A stretch of 64,000 nt of DNA from Colocasia esculenta (Eukaryota > Streptophyta > Magnoliopsida > Alismatales > Araceae). The stretch spans positions 70,502,119-70,566,118 of the forward strand of contig CM024759.1 in assembly GCA_014218235.1 (NCBI GenBank), written 5' to 3'. This document shows, one piece after another, positions 23,530-36,018 of the stretch. A program made the translations under genes and the position numbers. Within the stretch, counting starts at the first letter, position 1. Every line of letters begins with the position of its first letter. The notes beneath the pieces are model-generated. The model was not told the DNA's origin. It ran no database searches and saw nothing but the letters and a program-made list of their open reading frames with translations.

Positions 23530-25486
23530 TGTTGCCTAGCTAGCTAGCCCAGAGGGGGGGTGAATGGGTTATTAAAATTTGATCTTTGATTAAAACCTGT
23601 TCACTAAAAAGATTACACAACAGCTTTAAACAGAAGTTAGAGTTAGAGGAAAAAGATAGCAAACGCACAAAGACACAACCACACGACACAAGGATTTTTA
23701 TCCTGATTCGGAACTCCTCTCCACAGGAGACCTACGTCCAGTCCCTGAGCAATGCCTCAGGATTTCACTAACAAGGGTACTATCCCCCTCACAGATCCTT
23801 ACACCCAGCCTCAACTGGTCTTCCTTCAACCTGAAGGGAAAACAACCACCCTGGATACCACCAGGTCTTCCTTCGTCCAAAGGGAACAAACCAATGAAGA
23901 GAAAATTTAAGAACACGCTTCAGACACTAGCTGAACTAGCTACAAGCTGAAGCAGACGAGCCTCAAGAGAGAAGGGGATTTAACAGGGTTCCTCTCCAAG
24001 GACTACACTGGCTCTCACACAAGAATTTCTTCTATGAACACTGAGAGCAAAAGAGCTACGGAAAATAATTAGAATGGATGCTTGTCTCTTGTTTGAAACT
24101 CAGAGGACTCGAAGAACTTGAGTTGCTTGCTTTTCCAAATGATATTCACTCTCGTTCTATCTTTTTTCTTTTCCGTCTTGAGTCTTGTATTTAAGCTTCT
24201 TCTTGAAATTTGAACGTTAAAGGTACCGTTGTCTCTCATCCAGGTGTACGTTAGACTGAAAGAGGTTGAGTCTTGGAAGCTTCCAGTCAACAGTCTTGAA
24301 CACTTTGAACACGCAAAGAGAAGAGATCTTTTAGATATCTTTTGTCTTCTATTGGAATTAACGTTGCAAAGTGGAGATGGATCTGTTATCCGCACGCTTA
24401 TCAACAGATAGCAAACAGCTAAGCGTCTCTGATGTCAGTCAACGTTAGAAAGAATAGCATGGAAATAGTAAGACCAATTAGCTGAAACTAAAAGACGTTT
24501 GCAGAATAGGCATGATATGGACGATATCTTCTGCATGCATGCAAAGATAGTTTAGGTCATATCACATGCAGGTGTGTCAGAGATATATATACGTGGACTT
24601 TGACTAGTCAACACAGATAAAACAAGTCAATGAAAGATATACAAGTCGATGGCTCAATGACTTATGAAATCGTTATAACCCATAGCAAATCGTTCTATAA
24701 CAAAGGATATAAGAAATCGTTATGAATCATGGCAAGTCGTTTTGATTCTGAAGAAATCGATGTGAAACACTTAACAAATCGTTATGAGATGTAATTCGTT
24801 GTGTTTCTAAAGAAATCGTTGTGAAACACTTAAGAAATCGATATGAAATGCAAGTCGTTATGAGTTTCAAAGAAATCATTACGAGAACCAAAGAAATCGT
24901 TACGGCTTAGCAAGTCGTTATGACAGTACAGAAATCGTTATGAAACTCTAACAAATCGTTGCACAAAGCAAATCGTTATGAGATCTGAAGAAATCGTTAC
25001 GAGGTCTAAAGAAATCTTTACGCCTTAGGAAGTCGTTGCGAGTTCTAAAGAAATCGTTACGAGGTCTAAAGAAATCGTTACGGCTAGAGAGTCGTTGCGA
25101 GTTCTAAAGAAATCGTTACGAGGTCTAAAGAAATCGTTACGACAGTCAAGTCGTTACAGGTTCTAAAGAAATCGTTGCGATGTCTTAAAGAATTGTTGCG
25201 ATATCGATTTGTTTTGAACTTTTCGGTCAGAAAGGAAATCGTTCTGCTTATCAAAGAAGTCGATGTAAAGTATGAAGAAATCGATACAAAGACTTGGACA
25301 GAATATGAGATGAGACTTACCTGATTGTCCTGAACTTTCATTTTTCTTTTATTTCCTGTTCTCAAAGCTCAAGAAATTCATTAGTACTATTTGTTATCAA
25401 CAAAATTCATTAGTACTATTTTGTTAATCATCAAAATTTAATATATACATAAGTGAATTAATTTATATGGGGAAAGTTGGTCATCA
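23530..25486 (-). repeat. Copia 3' LTR (1,957 bp)
   Basis: TG...CA ends. The left part matches 33959-36018 closely. At 24650-25260 it contains dozens of AAATCGTTA/AAGTCGTT words in an irregular ~20-bp periodic array. Confidence 0.92.
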
Positions 25487-25500
25487 ATCTCCCCCTTTTT
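25487..25500 (-). promoter_or_regulatory. Copia polypurine tract
   Basis: On the minus strand AAAAAGGGGGAGAT immediately precedes the TGATGACC start of the 3' LTR. It would prime plus-strand DNA synthesis. Confidence 0.85.
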
Positions 25501-25769
25501 GATGATGACAAAATATACTAAACATTACACAACAAACTAACATGTTTTTCAGAATAGCTTTAGTTTTCTCCAACAAACATGTTTTTCAGAATAGCTTTAG
25601 TTTTCTCCCCCATTTTGTCAATAAGCAAAAAGATGGTCGATGAGACAAAGAAGAAAGAAATCATTATATTAAGTTGGAGAAAGATAGTACAAGGGAGATA
25701 ACAAGGAGGCATGCTGTTCAATAACAGCCCATGCCTTGATCTCAAGATCTTCAAAAATCTGCTGAAATA

Positions 25770-28700
25770 CTTCAAAAGCAACTGAAAAGGTAGGACCCAT
25801 GGAGGGAATGTTCCTTTGAATGTAGAGTTGCTTTTGTTGTTCTAAGAATACTCCATACTGGTTTTATCCAAGATAATCTGTAAAATGTACTCTTACCAAA
25901 ACTGGCCCGAAGGAGAAATTTGTCCAAAGAGATTGGATAATAAATCTTGTGATCTAGGAGATCCTGCTTCAGAGCATAGAAGGCAGAATATCTGGCTGCC
26001 CACACAACATAGATCTCTTGAATAGGAGTGATGGAGTTGAGATCCAAGAATGTTTCTGCTGAAGAGTGGGCTTCCTTTGACTAGCTAGATCACGGTTGAT
26101 AGCTTCCAACTGTAGATGTGAGGCCTGATAAGGAAGGTCCCATTCTGAGGGAGTAAGTCTCTCACACTCAGAAATGAGTGGAGCCAAGGTCTGAGAAGAA
26201 ATGCGGCCAGAGTGGTATTCTCTGAAGATGAACCGCAAGAATGAAGGTAGTCTGCCCTGCTGGATGACATCCGGCCCATTTGCCTTGCAAACATGTCTAA
26301 AGCATGAGATCCTGCATCTGAATCAAACATTAGGGAGTGTAGCTTTGGCAGAAGGACTAGAGAGTAAATTTGAGATCAGCAAAGTCCACTGAGAGGGGAA
26401 CATTTACAGGACGTTCTGATCTCAACATCACTAAGGCTGAATGAAATTGGAAGAACTGTACCTCAGGCAGCTTATTCAAGTAGCAGAAGTCAATGTACAA
26501 CTGAAAGTTCCTGGCAATACGAATCTCTTTCAAAATGTAAGGTCCCCAAGAGTTCTTATGTTGAATAATGAACCACTCAGAAAAGGTGAGTGGGTGAGCT
26601 CTGTGGGTAAGAGATTCTGCCCTGGCAGTCAAATACTTTTCATATTGAGCCTTATTTCCCTTGACAGTTGCCCACTGATCTTCAGTCTTGAACTCAGTGC
26701 CCTCAAGGATTTTGGATTTGTGGAATTGGGATATCTGAGTAAGAGGAAGAACAATGTTTAGGTGTTCGGATAGGTTAAGAAAAGGAATACCATAAATGGT
26801 AGAAAGAATGCACTTTTGAAGATATTCCTTGAAGATAGGTCTTCTCTTAGGATCAAGGGTAAGAGAATACCAAAGAGGAGGGAATAAGGGAACAGAAGGG
26901 ATGCTAAGAGAGGAGGAAGTTTTTCTCTTTTTCTGGCAGGACTGGGAGGATCAGTCCTGTGGATATGAGAAGCGTGTGGAGAGAATGGTGATAAGGGTGT
27001 TTCTTTCAAAATCATTCAGAAGATTTGTGTCAAAGACACCAAGAGGTAGAGGTTTTTCCGGAGAAAGATAACAGAAGAAGGAGGAGTAGGAGGATAGAAA
27101 AGATGTTGGGATTAAAGGATGAAGTTGGTTGAACTGGAGGTGTTTGAGCTTGGGAGGTGAGGGTTTGGGATTGAATGAGTGGAGCTGAGATGAGAGAAGG
27201 GGGAGAGAAGGAAGGTTGAGATGAAATGAAGGATGAGGATGGTTGGGTGCGAGGCACAGGGTGTTTGATGGTGGGTGTGCAGGAGGGGCTGTAGAAGGAG
27301 ATGGAGGTGAGGAGAGGGTTGGAGTGGCAAGAGATGAAGTGTCAGGGGCCTTAGAAGCTGTCATTGGCTCTTTTCCCTTAGCCTGACCTTCTCTGACTGC
27401 TGAGGAGGTCCTGAAGACCCGGAAGCTGACACTGGTTCTGCTGATCCCAAAACTGATGGCCCTGTTGGCCGAGACCTTGAGCAGATGGCCCTGCTGGCCC
27501 TGGTGGGAGGAGCAGCAGCTGGTCTGCTCGGAGAAACCCTACTAGACTTTGACAGAACAGCAAGCATAGACTTCATATCAGACATCTCTTTATTGAACCA
27601 CCTCATTGCATTTCGAATTGAAGATAAGTCTGAGGAGGTTGAAGCTTGACTAGCAACAATGCCTTGAATACTTGTATGAACTGATGACAAGATCTCTCCT
27701 TGAGCCTTCAACAATGCCATAAAAGGCTTCAGATTAACTTTTCTATGGCCCTTTCTTGGCCTTCTGAGAACAATTCTCTTATGCTTCCCTTGCTGAGTGA
27801 CAGGCTCCTCAGATTAATATTACTTGCACTTGGGCCTTCACTAATAGGAACACTGGCTGGAGGTGGATATTTCCTGAGAGGGGCAGCTGACTCAGGAACA
27901 TTCTCAATCAATGGTTCCTCAGTGCCCACTTGCTCCCCCTGAATAGGAGCAGGGAGTTCAACACTTTCTTGCTCCCCCTGGGTAGAGCATCCTCCAAAAC
28001 AACTTTTTCCAAGTGGCCTTCTGCCACGGATTCAGACACTTCAGGTTCAATGACACTTTGCTCCCTTGGCTAGGAGCTTCTTCCATGACCACATCTTGTT
28101 GAATACCTGCTTGTATCTCAACATTAGCAACTGGTTCAGACTGAATTTCTGTATGGCCTGGTGCCATAACTCTTCTTCAACACGTCCACCTTCTTTAGAA
28201 GTAGCTGAGGTGGAGGGAATGGAATCCAATACCTCTCTAAAATAGAGGCGACTAAGGTGGTGGGCAAAGAGTCTGCCACACCAGCTGCACCTTCTTCCAT
28301 CTGAACTTCTGGAGAATGAGAGTCAATCTCCACAACAGGTGATTCTGAAACTTCTGCCTGGCTTGCCACAACTGGTACTGCTGCTGCTTGTATTACTGCT
28401 GCTGCTTGCTCTGCTGCTGCTGCTTGCTTGCTGCTGCTTGCTGCTCTGCTGCTGCTGCTTGCTCTGCTGCTGCTGCTTGAACTTCTGGGATATCTCCAAT
28501 AATCGCTTCTCCTTCTGCCACAGAGGTCTTTGTCCAAACTCCATCTTGCACTGAAAACCACTTTTCTTCAAATTTCTGGACCTTATAGACTGGCCCATCT
28601 TCTCTACTACTGCTCCAGACACATCTACTCCAAAGTGCTTGAAAATCTTGGTGAGTAGATGAGCATAGGGCAAGGAAACATTTAACTTGCTCTTGGTTTC

Positions 28701-29333
28701 CCATATCTGAGCATGAGCCAATTTCATTCGCTCAATCATTACAGCGCCAAGTTTATCTCCTTGTTCTGGATTGCCCAGAACATTATGTCCGAATCTGCCC
28801 TAGTGCATGAAGAAAACGTAGCACTTCGAGGTACTATAATTTGGCAGACAATAAAGTGAAGCAACCGATTAAATGCGGACATCTGATTAATATCTAGCTT
28901 TCCATCTTTCAGCTTAAACCCTGGACCAATAATTCCGAGACCCTTTACTTCATCATTCACAGAGTGAATGCCATGCACTATACCCAGAGGTCTTTACTCC
29001 AAACAACTCATGCAATAGCTCATGGTTTATCTTGATTTGGATACCCCTGACAGAGGAGACAAGGGACCCATCCGCTTCTGGTTTCAATCAAATGTAAAAC
29101 GCTTTCACCAGGTCTGGATAACTTACCTCGGTGAAAGTAGCAACATCCATCCACTGCAATCTTCTCAAAGCTTCGACTAGACTGGTCATGCCACTCTTCT
29201 CAAGGTTCTGAACATCCACTGCTTTATTTCCGCAGATCTTCGTCTTCACGAAGGTAAACCTTTCTTGCTCCTTCGGGAACAGAAACTCAGCACTGTAACC
29301 TCCAACACTTCCGGTGATCATCGGAGCGGCCAT
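25770..29333 (-). pseudogene. Extra ORF region of the Copia element (putative plant transposon protein-like), frameshifted
   Basis: It begins ATG 29333 (MAAPMITGSVGGYSAEFLFP). Segments in alternating frames continue: SYPDLVKAFYI, then SVRGIQIKINHELLHELFGV, DINQMSAFNRLLHFIVCQII, LLMIERMKLAHAQ and LLTKIFKHFGVDVSG. The order and pattern resemble the 'putative plant transposon protein' domain found in many plant elements; this is from memory of the family and is unverified. It is followed by a Gln/Ser-rich linker (about 28390-28500), acidic and Pro-rich stretches, and a second folded-looking block at 25770-26770 (QFHKSKILEGTEFKTEDQWA, FSEWFIIQHKNSWGPYILKE). Position after RNase H matches the env-like slot of Sireviruses, but I see no signal peptide or membrane span. 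Function unknown; at least six frame breaks. Confidence 0.6.
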
Positions 29334-29736
29334 GGGTGCAGAGGAGAAAGAGATTCTGGTGAAGGGAGATGATGGAAGGGATGGAAGCTCTCGAAGGGAT
29401 TCTTCGCGGGAAGAGGAGAAAGCTTCGAAAGTTGCAGAGAGTCGATGCCGAAATCGTTAGGGCATCAGCTTTGGGTGAACAGATAAGATAAAAGGGTAAA
29501 GGTAGAAGACAAGTCGTTCTCAGAATGATTTGAATAAATTAATATTACTTTACCGAAAAGTGGAGCGCCAAAGGCGGTAAAGCCAGAAAGCGACAAAACC
29601 GTTTGACGGGTCAAACAACTTTCAACACAATAGCGGTCAAAGCATGTAGATAACTGAGTTTTGCTTATTCTTAAAGGAGAGAAAATTTCATTTAATCTGA
29701 AAAAATTTATATGTCAATAAAGTTACAGAAATCTTT
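29334..29736. other. Spacer between Copia RNase H and the extra ORF
   Basis: About 400 bp without a supportable frame. It may hold the leader of the downstream transcript. Confidence 0.5.
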
Positions 29737-32122
29737 TCACAAATTGCACATCCCTAATTCCCTTCTAAGAGATGTAAATCTCTCTTCATGTAGGGCTTTT
29801 GTGAAGATATCTGCTAATTGACCATTTGTATCTATAAAAGAAATTTCTAAATTACCACTAGCTACATGGTCTCGAATAAAATGATATCTTACCTCAATGT
29901 GCTTAGTCCTTGAGTGCTGTACTGGATTTTTGGTGAGGTTGATGGCACTTGTATTATCACACAATAGTGGAATTGATTTGATGTGAATTCCGAAATCCTC
30001 AAGTTGTTGCTTTATCCAAAGAAGTTGTGTACAGCAACTTCCAGCAGCAACATATTCTGCCTCAGCTGTTGATAAAGCTACTGAATTTTGTTTCTTGGAT
30101 GACCATGATATTAAACATCCTGCAAGAAACTGACAACACCCACTGGTGCTTTTTCTATCTACTTTGCATCCAGCATAATCAGCATCTGAATATCCTACTA
30201 ATTTTATTTCACAAGATCTAGGATACCAGAGACCTAAATCATGAGTTCTAGCCAGATATCTAAATATTCTTTTTACTGAAATTAAATGAGACTCTCTAGG
30301 GTCTGTCTGATATCTAGCACACATGCATACACTAAACAAAATGTCTGGTCTACTTGCAGTTAAGTAAAGTAATGATCCTATCATACCTCGATAATTCTTT
30401 TGATCTACCTTTTTACCTTTTTGATCACTGTCCATTCTGGTTGATGTGCTCATTGGTGTTGATAATGGCTTTGCACCTTCAAATCCAAATTTCTTTAACA
30501 GCTCTTTGGTGTACTTAGCTTGACAGATATGAGTGCCATCCTTCCCTTGCTTGATTTGCAATCCAAGGAAGTAGCTTAGCTCCCCCATCAAGCTCATTTC
30601 GAATTCTCCCTGCATAAGCTCTTGTTCTTACCCCTACGGATGGTCACCAATAATGTTTTCAGGAGGGTGATCTTTCTGATGTCTCCATTCTTTTGGAAGA
30701 TTTTCATGTTGGATTTCAGTTTGCTGCAGTTCTTCCAGAGTTGGATCTTCCTTGTCCTTAATTGAGGTATTCTTTAATTTTTCAGACAAGTCATCTGCAT
30801 CATCAATGTCACTAATTTCTTCCTTTTTCAAGGAAGGGTTAGATTCATCAAAATAACATGCACAGATTGTTCTATTAATAATGAGCGTTTATTGAAAACT
30901 CTATAACCTTTGGGTTTAGAAGTGTACCCCATAAAGATGCCTTCATCTGATTTGGCATCCAACTTACCAATGTCCCTTTTTCCATTGTTGTGGATGAAGC
31001 AAGGACATCCAAAAATTCTTAAATGACTGATCTTTGGCTTCTTTCCTTTGTAGAGTTCATAAGCAGTCTTTTTCAGAATCGGCCTGATCATTACTCTATT
31101 AATGATATAACATGCAGTGTTGATGGCTTCGGCCCAGAAATATCTTGGCAAATCATATTCTGATAACATGGTTCTTGCCATATCTAAAAGAGTTCTGTTT
31201 TCCTCTCAGCAATTCCATTCTGTTGAGGTGTCCTTGGGGCTGAGAAGTTGTGCTCAATTCCTTGATCATCACAGAACTTTGTAAACTTTTCATTCTGAAA
31301 CTCACCACCATGATCTGATCGGATAGAGACAATTGTGAACTTCTGATCTTTCTGAACTTTCTTACTGAAGCTGACAAAATTGTCAAATGTGTCATCTTTG
31401 TGCTCTAGAAAGGATACCCAAGTGAATCTTGAATAATCATCAACTATTACAAATCCAAAATTCTTTCCTCCTAGACTGGTAGTCCTCATTGGCCCAAATA
31501 GATCCATGTGAAGTAGTTCTAAGGGCTTTGAGGTGGTTACTACAGTCTTTGATTTGAAAGAGCTCTTGGTGTGCTTTCCTCTTGCACAAGGTTTGCAAAT
31601 GCTATCCAATCTAGAATTGACCTTTGGCAGTCCTTCCACTAGCTTTCTCTTTCTGAGCTTATTCAAACCGTCCAAGCTGCAGTGACCCAATCTTCTGTGC
31701 CACAGCTCTGTTGATTGATCTTTGCTGGCTGCCAAACAGACATCTTGATTCTTGAGTTCCTCGAGATAGAGAACATACAAGTTTCTTTCTCTGTAGGCTT
31801 CAAATATGACTGCACCATCCTTTAATATACTGCACTTTGATTCTTGGAACTGAATCTGATGGCCTTTGTCACACAACTGGCTGATGCTAATAAGATTGTG
31901 CTTTAATCCTTTGACCAGCATTACGTCTTCAATAACTGATTTTCCTTTGATGTTCACGGACCCACTTCCTATCACAGTGCCTTTTCCATTATCTCCATAG
32001 GTGACTGTACCTTCTTCAGCTTGGAGATCAGCGAAAAACTTCTTGTTGCCTGACATGTGCCTTGAGCATCCATTGTCCAAGTACCATTTGGATGCTCTTG
32101 AATTTCCCTGAAATTTAAACAC
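29737..32122 (-). pseudogene. Copia pol: protease, integrase, RNase H; reverse transcriptase core missing
   Basis: The protease segment has WYLDNGCSRHMSG, where the usual motif is D-S/T-G, so Asn replaces the second residue. GAG-pre-integrase (ELWHRRLGH) is followed by the integrase core with D (LHMDLFGP), D (IRSDHGGEF) and E (PQQNGIAERK), then a frameshift near 31180 and continuation in MLSEYDLPRYFWAEAINTAC. After the linker ending near IIGDHP (about 30640) the sequence jumps within about 25 nt to LMQGEFEMSLMGELSYFLGL, which normally follows the RT YVDD region. The fingers, palm and YVDD are therefore absent. RNase H has D (VGYSDADYAG), E (STAEAEYVAAG) and D (LLCDNTSAI). It ends at 29737. 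Confidence 0.88.
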
Positions 32123-33894
32123 TAAGTTTTAGGTACCCAAGTTCTTTTGGGTCCTGATGGGTTAATATCATTGATTTTTCCTTTTATTATCCACTTTTTG
32201 TTCTTGTTAGGACAGGTTGCTTTGTTATGTCCTAGTTTGTTACAATGAGTATAGCAGGTTGTTCTAGTTATTCTTTCAACTGGATTGTATTTACATTTTT
32301 TATGTTCTTTATTCTTTTCGGATATAAATTCAGAAGTTGGATAAGTATTAGGAAAGACTTTTGTTTCTTCATTTTCCGAGGGAGTATAACCAAAACCATG
32401 TTTCTTCTTAGTTGATCTTTTAGCTCCATTTATCATTAGAAGAGGTTTATTATTTGTGAACTTGTTTATGGTGCTTGTTAAATGTTCATTTTCTTTATTT
32501 AATCTTTCTATTTCTATTTTAAGTCCACTTAAGTCTTCTTGTTTTTCTAAGTGAATTATTTTTCTATTTTTCTCTTTTAAATCTTCACATAATAATTCAT
32601 TCCTTCTTTTATGTTCAGTTATTTGTTTTTCAAGTTCTTCATTTTCGGTTTTTAGATCTGAGTTTGTATTTTCTAAACAGATTAAATTCTTCTTACTAAT
32701 TTTAAGTAATTTAGATACTTCTTTATATTTTTCATAGAGTTCATTAAAAGCACTTTCTAAGTTATCAGAATCTGAATCATTGCATGAATCAAAAGAAGAG
32801 TCAGAAGTTACCTTATCTTCGGTATTGGCCATGAGGGCCAAGTTTGCCTCTTCACCTTCACTGCTCGAGCTTGACTCACTATCTGAGTCATGCTGTTCTC
32901 CCAAGCAGCTGCCATTGCTTTCTTTTTATACTTCTTGAATCTTCTGAAGTTATCCTTCTTCTTATGATCATTCTTTTTGAGCATTGGACAATCTGCCTTG
33001 ATGTGTCCAGGCTTCTTGCATTCATAGCATATTACTTCTCCTTTCTTCGGATCCTTTACTTCTGGTTTTCTGAAGTCTTTGTTCTTCTTGAAAAATCTTC
33101 TTCCGGACTGATACTTCTTCTTCTTTGCTAATATTCTCTGAAGTCTTCGAGACAGCATGGCTTCTTCATCATCACTGTCTTTGCTACCTTCACTGTTATC
33201 CAAAGATTCTTCTGATATCTCATCATTCGCCTTGAGAGCATTTGATTGCTTCCTTCTGCTGGAGGATTCTCCTAATCTTTCCATATTTATCTCATGAGCC
33301 ATGAGAGATCCTATTAGCTTTTCCAATGACATTAATTTCAGATCATTGGCTTCCTCAATGGCTGTTACTTTTGGAGTCCATGAGGATGGCAGAGATCTGA
33401 GTATCTTCCTGACCATGTCTGGTACACCATAGACTTTACCTAATCCAGCTAATCCATTTGTGATATCTGTGAATCTGCTAAACATCTGAGTTATGGATTC
33501 ACTTGGCTGCATCTGGAACCTTTCATATTGGGCTACAAGAATATCGATTCTTGTCTCCTTTACTTTGTCTGTCCCTTCATAAGTAATCCTGAGCTTTTCC
33601 CATATTTCCATTGCGGATTTGCAGGCTGAAACTCTGTTGAATTCTTTCTTGCTGAGGGCACAGCAAAGGATGCTCTTGATTGCAGTTTAGGGATATTCTT
33701 CTTCTGTCGTCATCTCTCCACTGAGCCTTAGCATTTGTGACTAGAAGATCACCTTCTTCTACAATGGACCATATTGTATAATCGTGGCCTTGTAGAAAGT
33801 ACTCCATTCTTGTCTTCCAATAGGTGTAATCTTCTCCATCGAACAAGGGAGGCCTGTTGACTGACTGACCTTCGAAGTTGCTTTGGGCTGCCAT
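32122..33894 (-). pseudogene. Copia gag (UBN2-type) with zinc knuckles and coiled coil, two frameshifts
   Basis: The chosen start is ATG 33894 (MAAQSNFEGQSVNRPPLFDG), just downstream of the primer site. The UBN2-like region (YWKTRMEYFLQGHDYTIW) shifts frame near 33715 and continues as MEIWEKLRITYEGTDKVKE and FTDITNGLAGLGKVYG. The first zinc knuckle is CYECKKPGHIKADC, then a Lys-rich stretch. A second shift near 32905 leads into an acidic Ser-rich region and a long Glu/Lys coiled coil (about 32450-32750), and a second knuckle CYTHCNKLGHNKATC. The long C-terminal extension is a Sirevirus trait. The product would form the cytoplasmic particle. Confidence 0.85.
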
Positions 33895-33944
33895 TGATCT
33901 TTGCTCTTCAGATCGTTGGATCTTCTTCTTTGTCGAAGAGACTT

Positions 33945-33956
33945 GCTCTGATACCA
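33945..33956 (-). promoter_or_regulatory. Copia primer-binding site
   Basis: TGGTATCAGAGC on the minus strand, two bases inside the 5' LTR; matches the plant initiator Met-tRNA 3' end. Confidence 0.9.
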
Positions 33957-33958
33957 CT

Positions 33959-36018
33959 TGTTGCCCAGCTAGCTAGCCCAGAGGGGGGGTGAATGGGTTA
34001 TTAAAATTTGATCTTTGATTAAAACCTGTTCACTAAAAAGATTACACAACAGCTTTAAACAGAAGTTAGAGTTAGAGGAAAAAGATAGCAAACGCACAAA
34101 GACACAACCACACGACACAAGGATTTTTATCCTAGTTCGGAACTCCTCTCCATAGGAGACCTACGTCCAGTCCCTGAGCAATGCCTCAGGATTTCACTAA
34201 CAAGGGTACTATCCCCCTCACAGATCCTTACACCCAGCCTCAACTGGTCTTCCTTCAACCTGAAGGGAAAACAACCACCCTGGATACCACCAGGTCTTCC
34301 TCGTCCAGAAGGGAACAAACCAATGAAGAGAAAATTTAAGAACACGCTTCAGACATTAGCTGAACTAGCTACAAGCTGAAGCAGATGAGCCTCAAGAGAG
34401 AAGGGATTTAACAAGGTTCCTCTCCAAGGACTACACTGGCTCTCACACAAGAATTTCTTCTATGAACACTGAGAGCAAAAGAGCTACGAAAAACAATTGG
34501 AATGGACGCTTGTCTCTTGTTTGAAACTCAGAGGACTCGAAGAACTTGAGTTGCTTGCTTTTCCAAATGATATTCACTCTCGTTCTATCTTTTTTCTTTT
34601 CCATCTTGAGTCTTGTATTTAAGCTTCTTCTTGAAATTTGAACGTTAAAGGTACCGTTGTCTCTCATCCAGGTGTACGTTAGACTGAAAGAGGTTGGAGT
34701 CTGGAAGCTTCCAGTCAACAGTCTTTGAACACTTTGAACACACAAAGAGAAGAGATCTTTTAGATATCTTTTGTCTTCTATTTGAATTAACGTTGCAAAG
34801 TGGAGATGGATCTGTTATCTGCACGCTTATCAAACAGATAGCAAACAGCTAAGCTGTCTCTGATGTCAGTCAACGTTAGAAAGAATAGCATGGAAATAGT
34901 AAGACCAATTAGCTGAAACTAAAAGATGTTTGCAGAATAGGCATGATTATGGACGATATCTTCTGCATGCATGCAAGATATGTTTAGGTCATATCACATG
35001 CAGGTGTGTCAGAGATATGTATACGTGGACTTTGACTAGTCAACACAGATAAAAACAAGTCAATGAAAGATATACAAGTCGATGGCTCAATGACTTATGA
35101 AATCGTTATAACCCATAGAAAATCTCTATAACAGAGGATATAAGAAATCGTTATGAATCATGGCAAGTCGTTTTGATTCTGAAGAAATCGATGTGAAACA
35201 CTTAACAAATCGTTATGAGATGTAATTCGTTTGTTTTCTAAAGAAATCGTTGTGAAACACTTAAGAAATCGATATGAAATGCAAGTCGTTATGAGTTTCA
35301 AAGAAATCGTTACGAGAACCAAAGAAATCGTTACGGCTTAGCAAGTCGTTATGACAGTACAGAAATCGTTATGAAACTCTTAACAAATCGTTGCACAAAG
35401 CAAATCGTTATGAGATCTGAAGAAATCGTTACGAGGTCTAAAGAAATCGTTACGCCTTAGGAAGTCGTTGCGAGTTCTAAAGAAATCGTTACGAGGTCTA
35501 AAGAAATCGTTACGGCTAGAGAGTTGTTGTGAGTTCTAAAGAAATCATTACGGCTAGAGAGTCGTTGCGAGTTCTAAAGAAATCGTTACGAGGTCTAAAG
35601 AAATCGTTACGGCTAGATAGTCGTTGCGAGTTCTAAAGAAATCGTTATGAGGTCTAAAGAAATCGTTGCGACAGTCAAGTCGTTACGGGTTCTAAAGAAA
35701 TCGTTGCGATGTCTTAAAGAATTGTTGCGATATCGATTTGTTTTGAACTTTTCGGTCAGAAAGGAAATCGTTCTGCTTATCAAAGAAGTCGATGTGAAGT
35801 ATGAAGAAGTCGATACAAAGACTTGGACAGAATATGAGATGAGACTTACCTGATTGTCCTGAACTTTCATTTTTCTTTTATTTCCTGTTCTCAAAGCTCA
35901 AGAAATTCATTAGTACTATTTTGTTAATCAACAAAATTCATTAGTACTATTTTGTTAATCATCAAATTTTAATATATACATAAGTGAATTAATTTATATG
36001 GGGAAAGTTTGGTCATCA
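33959..36018 (-). repeat. Copia 5' LTR (2,060 bp)
   Basis: TG...CA ends. It is about 100 bp longer than the 3' LTR, mostly from extra copies of the AAATCGTTACGGCTAGAGAG-type unit around 35500-35640. Otherwise it is near-identical with small indels. Confidence 0.92.

Larger units (their letters stand above)
23530..36018 (-). mobile_element. Sirevirus-like Ty1/Copia retrotransposon, 12.5 kb, RT core deleted
   Basis: LTRs lie at 23530-25486 and 33959-36018 with the perfect duplication GTTTG at 23525-23529 and 36019-36023. The minus-strand order is 5' LTR, primer site TGGTATCAGAGC (33945-33956), gag with UBN2-type domain and zinc knuckles, protease, integrase, remnant RT, RNase H, a ~3.5-kb extra coding region, polypurine tract, 3' LTR. 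Large size, long LTRs, extended gag with coiled coil and extra frames after RNase H fit the Sirevirus group. Several frameshifts and loss of the RT catalytic region make it non-autonomous. It sits in an intron of the CACTA tnpA-like gene. Confidence 0.93.

Noticed and set aside
28339..28560. Leu-rich plus-strand frame suggesting a membrane protein
   Set aside because: It is the reverse of the CAG-repeat Gln/Ser linker of the minus-strand Copia extra ORF.
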